Of a DNA stretch of 64,000 nt, positions 30,977 through 39,036 are shown one piece after another. The DNA lies in the NCBI GenBank assembly GCA_900542035.1, contig UQMJ01000002.1, forward strand, positions 139,770 to 203,769, written 5' to 3'. Source of the DNA: an uncultured Clostridium sp. GTDB taxonomy: Bacteria > Bacillota > Clostridia > Lachnospirales > Lachnospiraceae. Position 1 is the first letter of the stretch. Every line of letters begins with the position of its first letter. The notes under the pieces were generated by a model. It ran no database searches. It was not told the origin of the DNA and was given only the letters and a program-made list of their open reading frames with translations. The position numbers were made by a program, and so were the translations under genes.

Positions 30977-32707
30977 CTATTCTGCACTCTTAACCGCATT
31001 CTTGTAAACACGGTTCAGAGCAACTGGATGGAATTCAATTCCAGTAACATTAGAAGAAATCATCTCTGCATTTGCCTGTGTATACAGCGGATAAATTACC
31101 GCCTCATCCATTACCAGTTTTTCTGCATCAAATAATCTGTCCCAACGTCCCTGGGCATCCGTTGCCAGAGTACCGGTGGTGCATTCGTCAATGATTGCGT
31201 CATACTCTGCATTGCTCCAGAAACCATAGTTATTTGAGTTGTCGGTTACCCACATTCCTAAATAGGTCATTGGGTCTGCATAGTCCGGACCCCATCTGGT
31301 TAAGCCAAGCTGGAAGTTGCCATTCTGCATATCTTCTACCCTCTGCTTCTTCGGCTCTACTACCAGGTTTACTGTCAGTCCTGGAAGAGTGGTCTCCCAC
31401 TGCTCTTTTAATACCTGTGCGACTTTCTGAGGCGCATCATCTGCATCGACTACCATATCCAGGGTCAGTTCGGTAATTCCTAATTCGTCCAGTCCTTTTG
31501 TCCAGTACTCAGCTGCTTTTGCAGCGTCATATGCGCATACATCGGCAAACATTTCCTGATCCGCGGAGAAATCTGAACCATCCGGACCGGCGGCAAACTG
31601 AAGCGGTACTGCGGTATAGGTCGGGATAGAACCATCTTTTAATACATCAGATGTAATGGATTCTCGGTTAATTGCAAAGGTCATTGCCAGACGGATATTC
31701 TGGTTTGCCAGTTCCGGAACCCCCTTTATATTCGGGCTTACATACCACAGATAACCTGCGCCGATGGTGGTAAATTCCGGATCCTCTTTTACCTGATCCA
31801 CCTGTTCGCCATTTACCAGGGTAATGTCCAAATCTCCAGTCTGATAGCTCATTAACGCCTGCTGGGAATCCTGGATAACCTGATAATTTAAGCCTGCAAG
31901 CTGAATGCTGTCTGCATCGTAGTAGTCTGGATTCTTTGTTAAATGAACGGTGGTTGCTGCCGGTTCATAGGTATCCAGTACAAACGCGCCGTTGGAAAGG
32001 GTGGTTTCCGGACTGGTCGCAAAGGTATCTCCGCAGGATTCAAAGAATGCCTGGTTGACCGGATAGTAAGTCGGGAAATACATTAACGATAAGAAATAGC
32101 TGACCGGCACATTTAATTCAACCTGAAGAGTGTGGTCATCTACGGCTGTCACACCCAGTTCGCTCTTATCTTTTTCGCCAGCGATAATCTCTGCAGCATT
32201 TTTAATCTGTCCAATGTCGCTGAGCATATAAGCATATTCGGAGGCAACCGATGGATCGACTGCTCTCTGCCATCCAAATACAAAGTCTGCTGCCGTTACA
32301 GGTTCTCCATTGCTCCATACTGCATCTTCCCGTAAATGGAAGGTGTACGTAAGACCGTCTTCGGATAACTCGTAGGACTCTGCAATTGCTGGAACTGCTT
32401 TTCCATCTGCATCCATCTGCATTAAACCATCGGTATAATCTGCGATTACTTCAAAAGATGTACCGTCTGTTGCCTGCTGCGGATCCAGGGATTGAACTGG
32501 TGTCTCCAGCATAATGTTCAAATCCGATCCTTCGGAAGCTTCTCCTGCCGGAGTTCCTTCTGTGGCGCCAGCTTCTGCAGAAGAACCGGATACTGCGGCG
32601 TTTTCGGAAGAAGCTGCTTCTTCTGTTCCGGCACTGCCGCAGCCTGTCAGACTAAACGCCATGGCGCCTGCCATGAGTATCGCCAGTGCTGCTTTTGAGT
32701 TTCTCAT
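30977..32707 (-). CDS. oppA: Oligopeptide-binding lipoprotein OppA
   Basis: 576 residues from the ATG at 32707 with GAGGAGG upstream; the 19-residue extension to 32764 is leader sequence. Signal peptide with lipobox SLTG-C23, a Ser/Glu/Ala linker to about residue 60, then the SBP_bac_5 domain (LNIMLETPVQSLDPQQATDG at its start, VWSNGEPVTAADFVFGWQR inside). Binds peptides outside the membrane for OppBCDF. The operon could also serve peptide signalling or cell-wall peptide recycling; specificity is not readable. Confidence 0.92.
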   Translation of the reverse strand: MRNSKAALAILMAGAMAFSLTGCGSAGTEEAASSENAAVSGSSAEAGATEGTPAGEASEGSDLNIMLETPVQSLDPQQATDGTSFEVIADYTDGLMQMDADGKAVPAIAESYELSEDGLTYTFHLREDAVWSNGEPVTAADFVFGWQRAVDPSVASEYAYMLSDIGQIKNAAEIIAGEKDKSELGVTAVDDHTLQVELNVPVSYFLSLMYFPTYYPVNQAFFESCGDTFATSPETTLSNGAFVLDTYEPAATTVHLTKNPDYYDADSIQLAGLNYQVIQDSQQALMSYQTGDLDITLVNGEQVDQVKEDPEFTTIGAGYLWYVSPNIKGVPELANQNIRLAMTFAINRESITSDVLKDGSIPTYTAVPLQFAAGPDGSDFSADQEMFADVCAYDAAKAAEYWTKGLDELGITELTLDMVVDADDAPQKVAQVLKEQWETTLPGLTVNLVVEPKKQRVEDMQNGNFQLGLTRWGPDYADPMTYLGMWVTDNSNNYGFWSNAEYDAIIDECTTGTLATDAQGRWDRLFDAEKLVMDEAVIYPLYTQANAEMISSNVTGIEFHPVALNRVYKNAVKSAE

Positions 32708-32725
32708 AATTTTTTCCTCCTCAAA

Positions 32726-32783
32726 TAAAAATAAGCGCAGCGGGACGTCGTAATTTCTTTCCATTACTGCGCCCCGTTGCGCT
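32726..32783 (-). promoter_or_regulatory. Terminator-like hairpin in the oppA leader
   Basis: An 11-bp stem (AGCGCA and CGGG arms, one G-U) with an inner GTAAT/ATTAC stem, then a U-rich stretch AUUUUUAU about 19 bases before the ATG. It may attenuate or stabilise opp mRNA. The upstream promoter has -10 TATAAA and a weak -35 TGGACT with a 17-bp spacer. Confidence 0.55.
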
Positions 32784-32836
32784 GTTAACTTTATATCACA
32801 TCACTGTGGAAAAGTCCAGTAAAAAATTAAATTTTT

Positions 32837-34153
32837 TTAAATTTTTTCCGGCCTTCCTTTTTTATTGTATAAAAATGCAGAAACTACTATCGTCAAACTT
32901 TCTGCCAGCGGCATGGTCAGCCAGACGCCGCGGATTCCTAGAAAAGGCGGAAGGATCAGAATAAAGATTACGACAAAGATCAAAGATCGCAGGGAAGAAA
33001 TAACTGCTGAGGTAACGCCGTCTCCCAATGCGGTAAAATAACCTGACAAAAATACATTTACTCCAATAAAAAGGAAAACCGGACGAAAATAACGCAATGC
33101 CTCTGCCGTCAGTTCATATACATGGCTGCTGTCTGTGAACAAATGAATGATGCCATTTTCTCCTGCCAGCAGAATCCCCATAATCATAGCCGCTGTAATT
33201 CCAATGGTAAGAAAACTGTATTTCAATGTTTCTCTTATTTTCCCTGGATTGAAAGCGCCCAGATTGTAGCTGACAACAGGCGCGGAAGCCACCGTAATTC
33301 CCATATAAAATGCAATAAAAAAATAATAAATATACATAAGAATGGTAACAGCCGCCACCCCGTCTTCTCCGGATTTCTGCATGATAATCAGGTTAAACAG
33401 AAATGTCGTTATTCCTGTCGAAAGCTCTGTCAACATTTCACTGCTTCCATTGACGCAGGCTTTCCACAATATCTGAGCAGAAGCTTTTGGGATTGTAAAA
33501 CGGATTCTGCTTTTCTTTAGAAAGTAATACAGCCCCATTGCTGCGCTGACGCTGATGGAACAAACCGTTCCGACTGCCGCTCCAAAGGTTCCCCAACGAA
33601 GCACTCCAACAAATACATAATCCAGAACCACATTCAAAATCAGACCAGCCACTGACATATGAAGAGCTGTCTGAGGACTTCCATCTGTGCGGACCAGGTA
33701 TTCAAAAAAGAGTTTAAATGCCATTGGAATTGTACCTGCAGACACTACAAACCCATAAGGAAGCACGTGTTCCATCAACCGTTCGCTAGCTCCTAATAGA
33801 AAGGCAATGGGCCGTAGCCACATTATTCCTGCTGCTGAAAACAGCGCTGAAAAAATCAGCAGGGTACAGGAAAGAAAGCTGAAAATTTCATTTGCTTTTT
33901 TCTGCTGGTTTCTGCCCATATACTCGCCAATCATCGCACCTGCTCCGGTTGCCAGCATAACGGCCGTTCCAAAAATCATGCAGGTAACCGGAATGACAAT
34001 ATTAATTCCTGCCAATGCATCCGATCCCGCATATCTGGATACGAAAAATCCATCAATGGTTGTATAAAATGACAAAAAAATCATTGTCAAAATAGATGGT
34101 GTGATATATTTCAAAAATTGCCGATAGGACATCGGCTGTAAAAATGCATTCAT
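32837..34153 (-). CDS. MATE-family multidrug efflux protein
   Basis: 438 residues from the ATG at 34153 behind AGGAGG; the longer frame to 34258 runs through the promoter. Twelve membrane segments in two homologous halves. PSILTMIFLSFYTTIDGFFV and YAGSDALAGINIVIPV mark the N-half, TILMYIYYFFIAFYMGITVASAPVVSYNLGA-type sequence the C-half. It exports cationic drugs using sodium or protons. Divergent from a MerR-type regulator with a 19-bp-spacer promoter between them, so it is very likely induced by its substrates. Confidence 0.9.
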   Translation of the reverse strand: MNAFLQPMSYRQFLKYITPSILTMIFLSFYTTIDGFFVSRYAGSDALAGINIVIPVTCMIFGTAVMLATGAGAMIGEYMGRNQQKKANEIFSFLSCTLLIFSALFSAAGIMWLRPIAFLLGASERLMEHVLPYGFVVSAGTIPMAFKLFFEYLVRTDGSPQTALHMSVAGLILNVVLDYVFVGVLRWGTFGAAVGTVCSISVSAAMGLYYFLKKSRIRFTIPKASAQILWKACVNGSSEMLTELSTGITTFLFNLIIMQKSGEDGVAAVTILMYIYYFFIAFYMGITVASAPVVSYNLGAFNPGKIRETLKYSFLTIGITAAMIMGILLAGENGIIHLFTDSSHVYELTAEALRYFRPVFLFIGVNVFLSGYFTALGDGVTSAVISSLRSLIFVVIFILILPPFLGIRGVWLTMPLAESLTIVVSAFLYNKKGRPEKI

Positions 34154-34253
34154 AAAAACCTCCTGATGATTCCAGAAATATTGCCGCAGAAAAACGCCAT
34201 GATCATGAAAATTTTCTGGCATATGCACCTTGCGCATTTCTGCTTCTGGGATT

Positions 34254-34284
34254 ATCATAAGGTATATAGTAACTATATAGTCAA
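34254..34284 (-). promoter_or_regulatory. MerR-type 19-bp-spacer promoter and operator of the MATE gene
   Basis: -35 TTGACT (34279-34284), a 19-bp spacer, -10 TATGAT (34254-34259). A perfect palindrome TATATAGT-A-ACTATATA (34263-34279) fills the spacer. This is the classic geometry that MerR-family activators untwist. Confidence 0.9.
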
Positions 34285-34300
34285 GAGGGAATTTGATACA

Positions 34301-35134
34301 ATGAAAAATATGTTTTCTGCCGGAGAATTGGCAAATTATCAGAATATATCGAAGCAGACTCTGCTTTACTATGATAAAATTGGTCTGTTTAAACCCTGTT
34401 ATACGGATCCGGAAAATGGTTACCGGTATTACAGCGCAAAACAGCTGGATGCTCTTGACACCATCCTTATTATGAAAAAGATCGGGTTTTCTCTAAACGA
34501 GATTAAAGACCACATGACACACTATACAACGGAAAACAGTATTCTGTTTTTCCAGAATCAGCTCAGGGTCATTGAAGAAAAAATCCAGGAGCTTTCCTTG
34601 ATTCAGAGCCGTCTGGAACACCGGTGCCAGCAAATCGAACACGCCTGCTCCAAAAAGCCGGATGAACCGTCTGTTTTCCAGGCTGAACCCATCTGCATCC
34701 TCTGCCACGATGTAGAACCCCCTTACGGAATGCGGGAAATCAGCATCGCCACAAAGCAATGCTATGCCCAGGCATTCAGCAGCCATCTGCCTATCTTTTT
34801 CCAGTGCGGCGTATCCGTTCCGCTGGAGCGAATCCTGGATGGCAGCTTTACCAAGGCAAGCATTGCATTTGTAACCACTGATCCAGTCCCCTCGGTTTCC
34901 AATATTCAGATGCTTCCAGCGGGATTGGCTGCTTCTGTTTACCATTTTGGAAATTACTATGACATGAGTCAGTCCTATCTCCGTCTGCTGGAATTCTGTA
35001 AAAACCAGCATCTGAAAATTATTTCAGATTCTTATGAATTCTGCATCAATGATTCGATTACATCCAGATATACGGAGGAGTTTATCACCAAAATCATGTT
35101 TTATGTCCAGCCAGAGTCATCCTACGTAATTTAG
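34301..35134 (+). CDS. MerR-family multidrug-responsive activator (BmrR/TipA type)
   Basis: 277 residues from the ATG at 34301 (AGAGGGA site); upstream in-frame sequence overlaps the promoter. N-terminal MerR HTH: FSAGELANYQNISKQTLLYYDKIGLFKP. A coiled-coil dimer helix spans about 80-120 (FFQNQLRVIEEKIQELSLIQ). The C-terminal GyrI/BmrR-like effector domain covers about 130-277 (LPAGLAASVYHFGNYYDMS). Likely binds a hydrophobic cation and activates the divergent MATE pump. Confidence 0.9.
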   Translation: MKNMFSAGELANYQNISKQTLLYYDKIGLFKPCYTDPENGYRYYSAKQLDALDTILIMKKIGFSLNEIKDHMTHYTTENSILFFQNQLRVIEEKIQELSLIQSRLEHRCQQIEHACSKKPDEPSVFQAEPICILCHDVEPPYGMREISIATKQCYAQAFSSHLPIFFQCGVSVPLERILDGSFTKASIAFVTTDPVPSVSNIQMLPAGLAASVYHFGNYYDMSQSYLRLLEFCKNQHLKIISDSYEFCINDSITSRYTEEFITKIMFYVQPESSYVI

Positions 35135-35186
35135 TTTCATGGAAAATAAAAACTTGCGAGCTATATTACCCACAAGTTTCATTTGT

Positions 35187-36518
35187 TTATTTAATTACAA
35201 TCCATCTGCCATCTCGTTTTGAACCAACTCGTTCTATTACTTTTTTATTTTTTAAAGATATAAATGCTCTTTCTATAGTTCTTTTAGTTAACCCAATTTC
35301 TTCTGCTAATTCTTCTGATGTATATGCTGGATTTTCAATTAGTAAAGAAACTACTTTCTTTTCGGTTTTATTCAAACCGACATTCAAACCGACATTCAAA
35401 CCGACATTTTCATTTTTGATGTTGTCCAAAACATCTTTATCAAATGGAATTGTACAACGAATATAGTTATCTTCTATTTCAAAAACTTCTTCTCCATACT
35501 TTTTTACAATCGTTGGAATCCCATGTCCAGTATGTTCTGTTAAACCCATATTTAGAAAAATTCGCATAAGTGTGGCATTCCTTGGTTTACTTATCCCATC
35601 AAAGAATTGTTTTTTCGTCATCCCACTAGGTAAACCACCATGAGATAAAATTTCTAATCGATCATCAAACATTGAGATTTGTGGCTCGGTTATTGTCCAA
35701 TCATTATGCACAAGTGCGTTTAAGATTGCTTCATTGACTGAGTCATAATCAAATAGATAAGTATCAATTCTAGGTCGAACTGTTGTATCTGAAATGCAAA
35801 TATTTTCTGCTTGAAGACGATTTTTAATTCTTTCATAAGAGGTTAAAATACAGCGATAGCCATAATCACTTCTTTCAGAAATTGCTGCTTTATCGCCTCC
35901 TTTAAACTTCACAAATATTAAAGGAATATTATTACGATCAGCTAAAAGTTCAGCTAGTAAATTGTATTCTCCATTTTGATTTCTTAAATTTAGATTAGCT
36001 TCAAAATTATTATCATCTAAATGATATCCCTTTTCACTATAATAAATTTTCAATTCCTTAAAAGATAAATCAGCTAAAGTAGATCTTTTCTTGAGCATAT
36101 ACTCCGAATCAACAAATTTATTTTCATAGCGAATGCGAATTTGTTCTGATGTCATCTCCTTACAAGTTGTACCTACCCGAATTGGACAACCAACTGAAGA
36201 AAATCCATATTTCTTTTGACAATAGATGTGCTTAATACCTTTAGATACATTGATAGCAATCAAAGTCTTTCCATCTTCAAAACGAAGTTCTGAACTTACT
36301 TCATCTTGAGGATTTGGTTCAATTTGTGTTGTTATGATATCAGAGATTTTTCTAAAAGTTTCATCAATCTTATCTACTCCAACAACAGTACCATCATCTT
36401 TAACACCAATAATTATTGTTCCACCTGTTGCATTTAAAAATGCAACGATTTCTTTGCAAATCGCATCTGTATATTTTTCTTTTAATTCTAAAGTTTCTGA
36501 CTCAATATACTTTGACAT
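35187..36518 (-). CDS. AlbA_2/Schlafen-like ATP-binding regulator with winged-helix tail
   Basis: 443 residues from the ATG at 36518 behind GAGGTG. The N-terminal AlbA_2 (Schlafen-like) domain starts ESETLELKEKYTDAICKEIV and FLNATGGTIIIGVKDDGTVVG. The middle RecG-like C-terminal/HATPase-like segment contains NEAILNALVHNDW and GHGIPTIVKKYG. NVGLNVGLNVGLN (from a 12-bp triplicate) links to a winged helix (TSEELAEEIGLTKRTIERAF). Such proteins are common, poorly understood accessory regulators. Strikingly AT-rich against its neighbours and flanked by a direct repeat, so probably acquired. Confidence 0.8.
   Translation of the reverse strand: MSKYIESETLELKEKYTDAICKEIVAFLNATGGTIIIGVKDDGTVVGVDKIDETFRKISDIITTQIEPNPQDEVSSELRFEDGKTLIAINVSKGIKHIYCQKKYGFSSVGCPIRVGTTCKEMTSEQIRIRYENKFVDSEYMLKKRSTLADLSFKELKIYYSEKGYHLDDNNFEANLNLRNQNGEYNLLAELLADRNNIPLIFVKFKGGDKAAISERSDYGYRCILTSYERIKNRLQAENICISDTTVRPRIDTYLFDYDSVNEAILNALVHNDWTITEPQISMFDDRLEILSHGGLPSGMTKKQFFDGISKPRNATLMRIFLNMGLTEHTGHGIPTIVKKYGEEVFEIEDNYIRCTIPFDKDVLDNIKNENVGLNVGLNVGLNKTEKKVVSLLIENPAYTSEELAEEIGLTKRTIERAFISLKNKKVIERVGSKRDGRWIVIK
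35371..35406. repeat. Triple 12-bp tandem repeat inside the AlbA-like gene
   Basis: Three exact copies of TTCAAACCGACA, giving in-frame NVGL repeats between the ATP-binding part and the winged helix. Copy-number change would alter linker length without a frameshift. Confidence 0.85.
35388..35445. repeat. 58-bp direct repeat, copy inside the gene
   Basis: Matches 36573-36630 at 57 of 58 positions (G/T difference at 35421). Encodes part of the segment before and including NVGL. Confidence 0.85.
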
Positions 36519-36537
36519 TTTGTTCACCTCTATTTGT

Positions 36538-36566
36538 ATATTAACTATTATACCGACAAAAGTCAA
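36538..36566 (-). promoter_or_regulatory. Promoter of the AlbA-like gene
   Basis: -35 TTGACT (36561-36566), 17-bp spacer, -10 TAATAT (36538-36543). Confidence 0.65.
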
Positions 36567-36572
36567 TTATAT

Positions 36573-36630
36573 ACCGACATTCAAACCGACATTTTCATTT
36601 TTGATTTTGTCCAAAACATCTTTATCAAAT
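36573..36630. repeat. 58-bp direct repeat, upstream copy
   Basis: On the minus strand it still encodes FDKDVLDKIKNENVGLNVGI then a stop, with a stop just upstream. It is a fragment of the gene's interior placed before its promoter. The 1185-bp offset equals 395 codons. Confidence 0.85.
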
Positions 36631-36953
36631 TAATAATATTAAATATTTTCACAGATATCGAGGAAGAAATTTTCTTATTTATTGCCGAATAATCCTTGAC
36701 AAAAAAGGATAACTAGCATAGGAAGAGTATCTTCTCAGGTGTCCCACTACCTTAAAGGTAAACTATGATTGGTGTTCCGCCACCACAAAGGGCAAATTAT
36801 GATGAATGAGTGGTTCTTTGTCAAGAGTTCTGCTCATAATGTATTCTTCCGGTTCTCTCGGAGTGATAATCAACTTCCCTTTCTCACATTCCACTTGAAT
36901 CATCCGAGAATAACCGTTCCATAGCCCAACGGCACACCTCCCTTAAACAAAAA
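36631..36953 (-). other. Gene-poor stretch with a decayed AbrB/MazE-like fragment
   Basis: Apart from the fragment at 36763-36903 no intact gene is seen. A TTGACA at 36693-36698 has only a poor -10. Base composition returns gradually to that of the core genes. Confidence 0.5.
36763..36903 (-). pseudogene. Possible AbrB/MazE-type antitoxin remnant
   Basis: A 46-codon frame from the ATG at 36903. It opens MIQVECEKGKLIITPREPEE, like the second half of the MazE/AbrB swapped-hairpin domain. In the same frame upstream comes GLWNGYSR, reminiscent of the family's WGN motif but without a start codon or correct spacing. A GGGAGG site lies about 40 bases upstream in the wrong place. No toxin gene follows. 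Most likely a shortened, decayed antitoxin; a real small protein is possible. Confidence 0.4.
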
Positions 36954-36991
36954 AGAACTGCTAACACGATTGGCATTGTATTAACAGTTCT
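36946..36991 (-). terminator. Terminator after the RNA methyltransferase gene
   Basis: Stem AGAACTG.TAA/TTA.CAGTTCT (36954-36964 with 36981-36991) followed on the minus strand by UUUUUUGUUU. Confidence 0.8.
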
Positions 36992-37015
36992 CTTTTAAGT
37001 TCCGTGTTTTATATT

Positions 37016-38479
37016 CTATTTTTCACCATTTTTAACTTTGTTGAACCCGTCCATATCAACACTAAGTTTAATGTGTGAATCAGGCTTTGTCTTTTGGTTG
37101 CTCAAGAGGCAGACCGTCTCACAATTTCCCGTCGACGGGAACATATCTACGGCGCAGACCTTCTCCACTACATATCCCATCTGCTGGAATACTACCAGAT
37201 CTCTTACCAGGCTGGTCGGCTTACAGGAAATGTAAACGATTTTGGGCACTTGATAGGCGATGATTTTGGGCAGAGCCTTTGGATGGATGCCGTCCCGCGG
37301 CGGATCTACCACAATTAAGTCCGGTTTTTCTTCTACTTCATCCAGCACCTTCAGCACGTCTCCTGCGATAAAGTGGCAATTGGACAGACCGTTGCTTTCC
37401 GCGTTTATTTTTGCCGCTTCTACAGCCTCTTCCACAATCTCCACACCGACAACCTTTTTAGCTACCGGAGCCAGAATCTGGGCAATGGTTCCCGTACCGC
37501 TGTACAGGTCAAACACTACCTTGTCTTTCGTCTCTCCGATGTAGCTTCTGGCTGTCTCATACAGCACTTCTGCCCCTAAAGAATTGGTCTGGAAGAAAGA
37601 AAATGGGGAAATCTTAAATTTCAGGCCCAGCAGCTCCTCATAGAAGTAATCTCTTCCGTACAGCACGTCTGTACCGTCATTTTGTACCACGTCTGCCAGG
37701 CTGTCGTTACGGGTATGTAAAATTCCCGCCAGAGTTCCCTCTAAATCCAGAGCCATGATTTTTTCTTTCCAGGTATTTAAAATTTCTGTCTCCCTGCCGT
37801 CTATCTGGCTGCTGGTTACCAAATCCACCAGGATCTCTCCCGTCTTGACTGCTCTTCTTACCAGGAGATGGCGGAGATAACCGGTATGGGACAGCTTTTT
37901 ATAAAACGGTATGTGTTCTTCTGCAAAATAGTCCCTTGTAACAGCCAGAATTTTACGGAAATCCGGATGGACAATCCGGCATTCCGGAGTTGGAACAATG
38001 TCGTAAAAGCTGCCCCGTTTGTGCATTCCCAGCGCCAGCGGTCCGTCTTTATATTCGTCGCCAAAAGAAAACTCCATTTTATTCCGGTATCCTTCAAAAA
38101 TAGGACTTCCCTTGATTTTCTGGAATTCATAGTCCGGATTGGTGCAGACGCCGTCAATTAAATTTCGGATCTGCTCCTCTTTGATAGATAATTGTTCTTC
38201 ATAAGGCATACTCTGGTACAAACAGCCGCCGCACACCTCAAAATGCGGGCAGACGTTCTCCTCCCAGTTTGTCTCGCCCCATTCTTTTTCGGAACGTTCC
38301 AGTACTTCCAACAGCCGTCCCTCTGCCTTATCCTTCCGGCTCTTGCTTACCGCAAACCGGATTTTCTGGCCTGGAAGCGCATTTTTTACCACTGCCTTTT
38401 CTCCATCTATTTCTACAATGCCTTTATTTGGAAATTGAATTTTACTGACGGTTCCTTCTAATATCGTACCTTTTTTCAC
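37016..38479 (-). CDS. rlmCD: 23S rRNA (uracil-5-)-methyltransferase, RlmCD/RumA type
   Basis: 487 residues, GTG start with GGAG nine bases upstream. An N-terminal TRAM domain (1-60) is followed by the iron-sulfur motif CPHFEVCGGCLYQ (four Cys with a later Cys). The SAM-binding domain has VFDLYSGTGTIAQILAP, IVVDPPRDGIHPKAL and the catalytic-Cys segment VYISCKPTSLVRDL. It methylates uridines in 23S rRNA using SAM. A tRNA target (TrmA) cannot be excluded, but Firmicutes proteins of this length are rRNA enzymes. Transcribed alone with its own terminator. Confidence 0.9.
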   Translation of the reverse strand: MKKGTILEGTVSKIQFPNKGIVEIDGEKAVVKNALPGQKIRFAVSKSRKDKAEGRLLEVLERSEKEWGETNWEENVCPHFEVCGGCLYQSMPYEEQLSIKEEQIRNLIDGVCTNPDYEFQKIKGSPIFEGYRNKMEFSFGDEYKDGPLALGMHKRGSFYDIVPTPECRIVHPDFRKILAVTRDYFAEEHIPFYKKLSHTGYLRHLLVRRAVKTGEILVDLVTSSQIDGRETEILNTWKEKIMALDLEGTLAGILHTRNDSLADVVQNDGTDVLYGRDYFYEELLGLKFKISPFSFFQTNSLGAEVLYETARSYIGETKDKVVFDLYSGTGTIAQILAPVAKKVVGVEIVEEAVEAAKINAESNGLSNCHFIAGDVLKVLDEVEEKPDLIVVDPPRDGIHPKALPKIIAYQVPKIVYISCKPTSLVRDLVVFQQMGYVVEKVCAVDMFPSTGNCETVCLLSNQKTKPDSHIKLSVDMDGFNKVKNGEK

Positions 38480-38519
38480 CTGGTATTACTCCTTTTTCTT
38501 CTATCATTTATTCTATAAG

Positions 38520-38560
38520 AAAGCCCTGGCCTCTCTTAATTCAGAGCCGTCCAGGGCTTT
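38520..38560 (-). terminator. Terminator after the acidic-tail membrane protein
   Basis: 10-bp stem AAAGCCCTGG/CCAGGGCTTT with a long loop. U-run short. Confidence 0.65.
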
Positions 38561-38576
38561 TATAACACGGATTCTA

Positions 38577-38909
38577 TTAAGCTTCTGCACCTTCTTCAGT
38601 TGTCTCCTTTGGTGCTGGAGTTTCCTCTTCTTCCTCATCTTCAAAGAAATCGTCGTCAAAATCATCGTCAAAATCGTCTTCGAAGTCTTCCAGATAGTCC
38701 GGAGTAAAGAAACGGTATACTGCATATGCAATGCCTGCCACTGCTGCTACAGCGCCAATAATTGCCAATATCCAGAGGATACAGCTTTTCTTTTTCTCTT
38801 CCTCTTCTTTTTTATGAAGAAGCTCGTTTAATCTGCTGGCATTCATCATTTCTTCCATACGGTTCAAAGCCTCCTTTGCCTCTTTTCCCATAAAGTCAAA
38901 TCTGTTCAT
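38577..38909 (-). CDS. Small single-span protein with highly acidic tail
   Basis: 110 residues from the ATG at 38909 (AAAGGAAG site). Residues 1-40 form a charged helix (KEAKEALNRMEEMMNASRLN), residues about 42-63 are one membrane segment, and the tail is almost all Asp/Glu/Phe (DFDDDFDDDFFEDEEEEE). No family with a known role is recognised; similar small proteins lie in many Lachnospiraceae genomes. Separate from pcrA upstream by about 130 bases. Confidence 0.7.
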   Translation of the reverse strand: MNRFDFMGKEAKEALNRMEEMMNASRLNELLHKKEEEEKKKSCILWILAIIGAVAAVAGIAYAVYRFFTPDYLEDFEDDFDDDFDDDFFEDEEEEETPAPKETTEEGAEA

Positions 38910-39036
38910 AGCGGCACTTCCTTTCTCTATCCAATTCCACAGCAACTTTGCCTGCTCTCAGTATAGCATTAAATACTCATTTTTTCTATCTTATTTTATA
39001 CAAAACTTTTTGAAAAATGCAGAGTTCACACAAATT

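Noticed and set aside
35371..35406. CRISPR-like array
   Set aside because: The repeats are 12 bp, directly adjacent and in frame within a gene; there are no spacers and no cas genes anywhere in the window.
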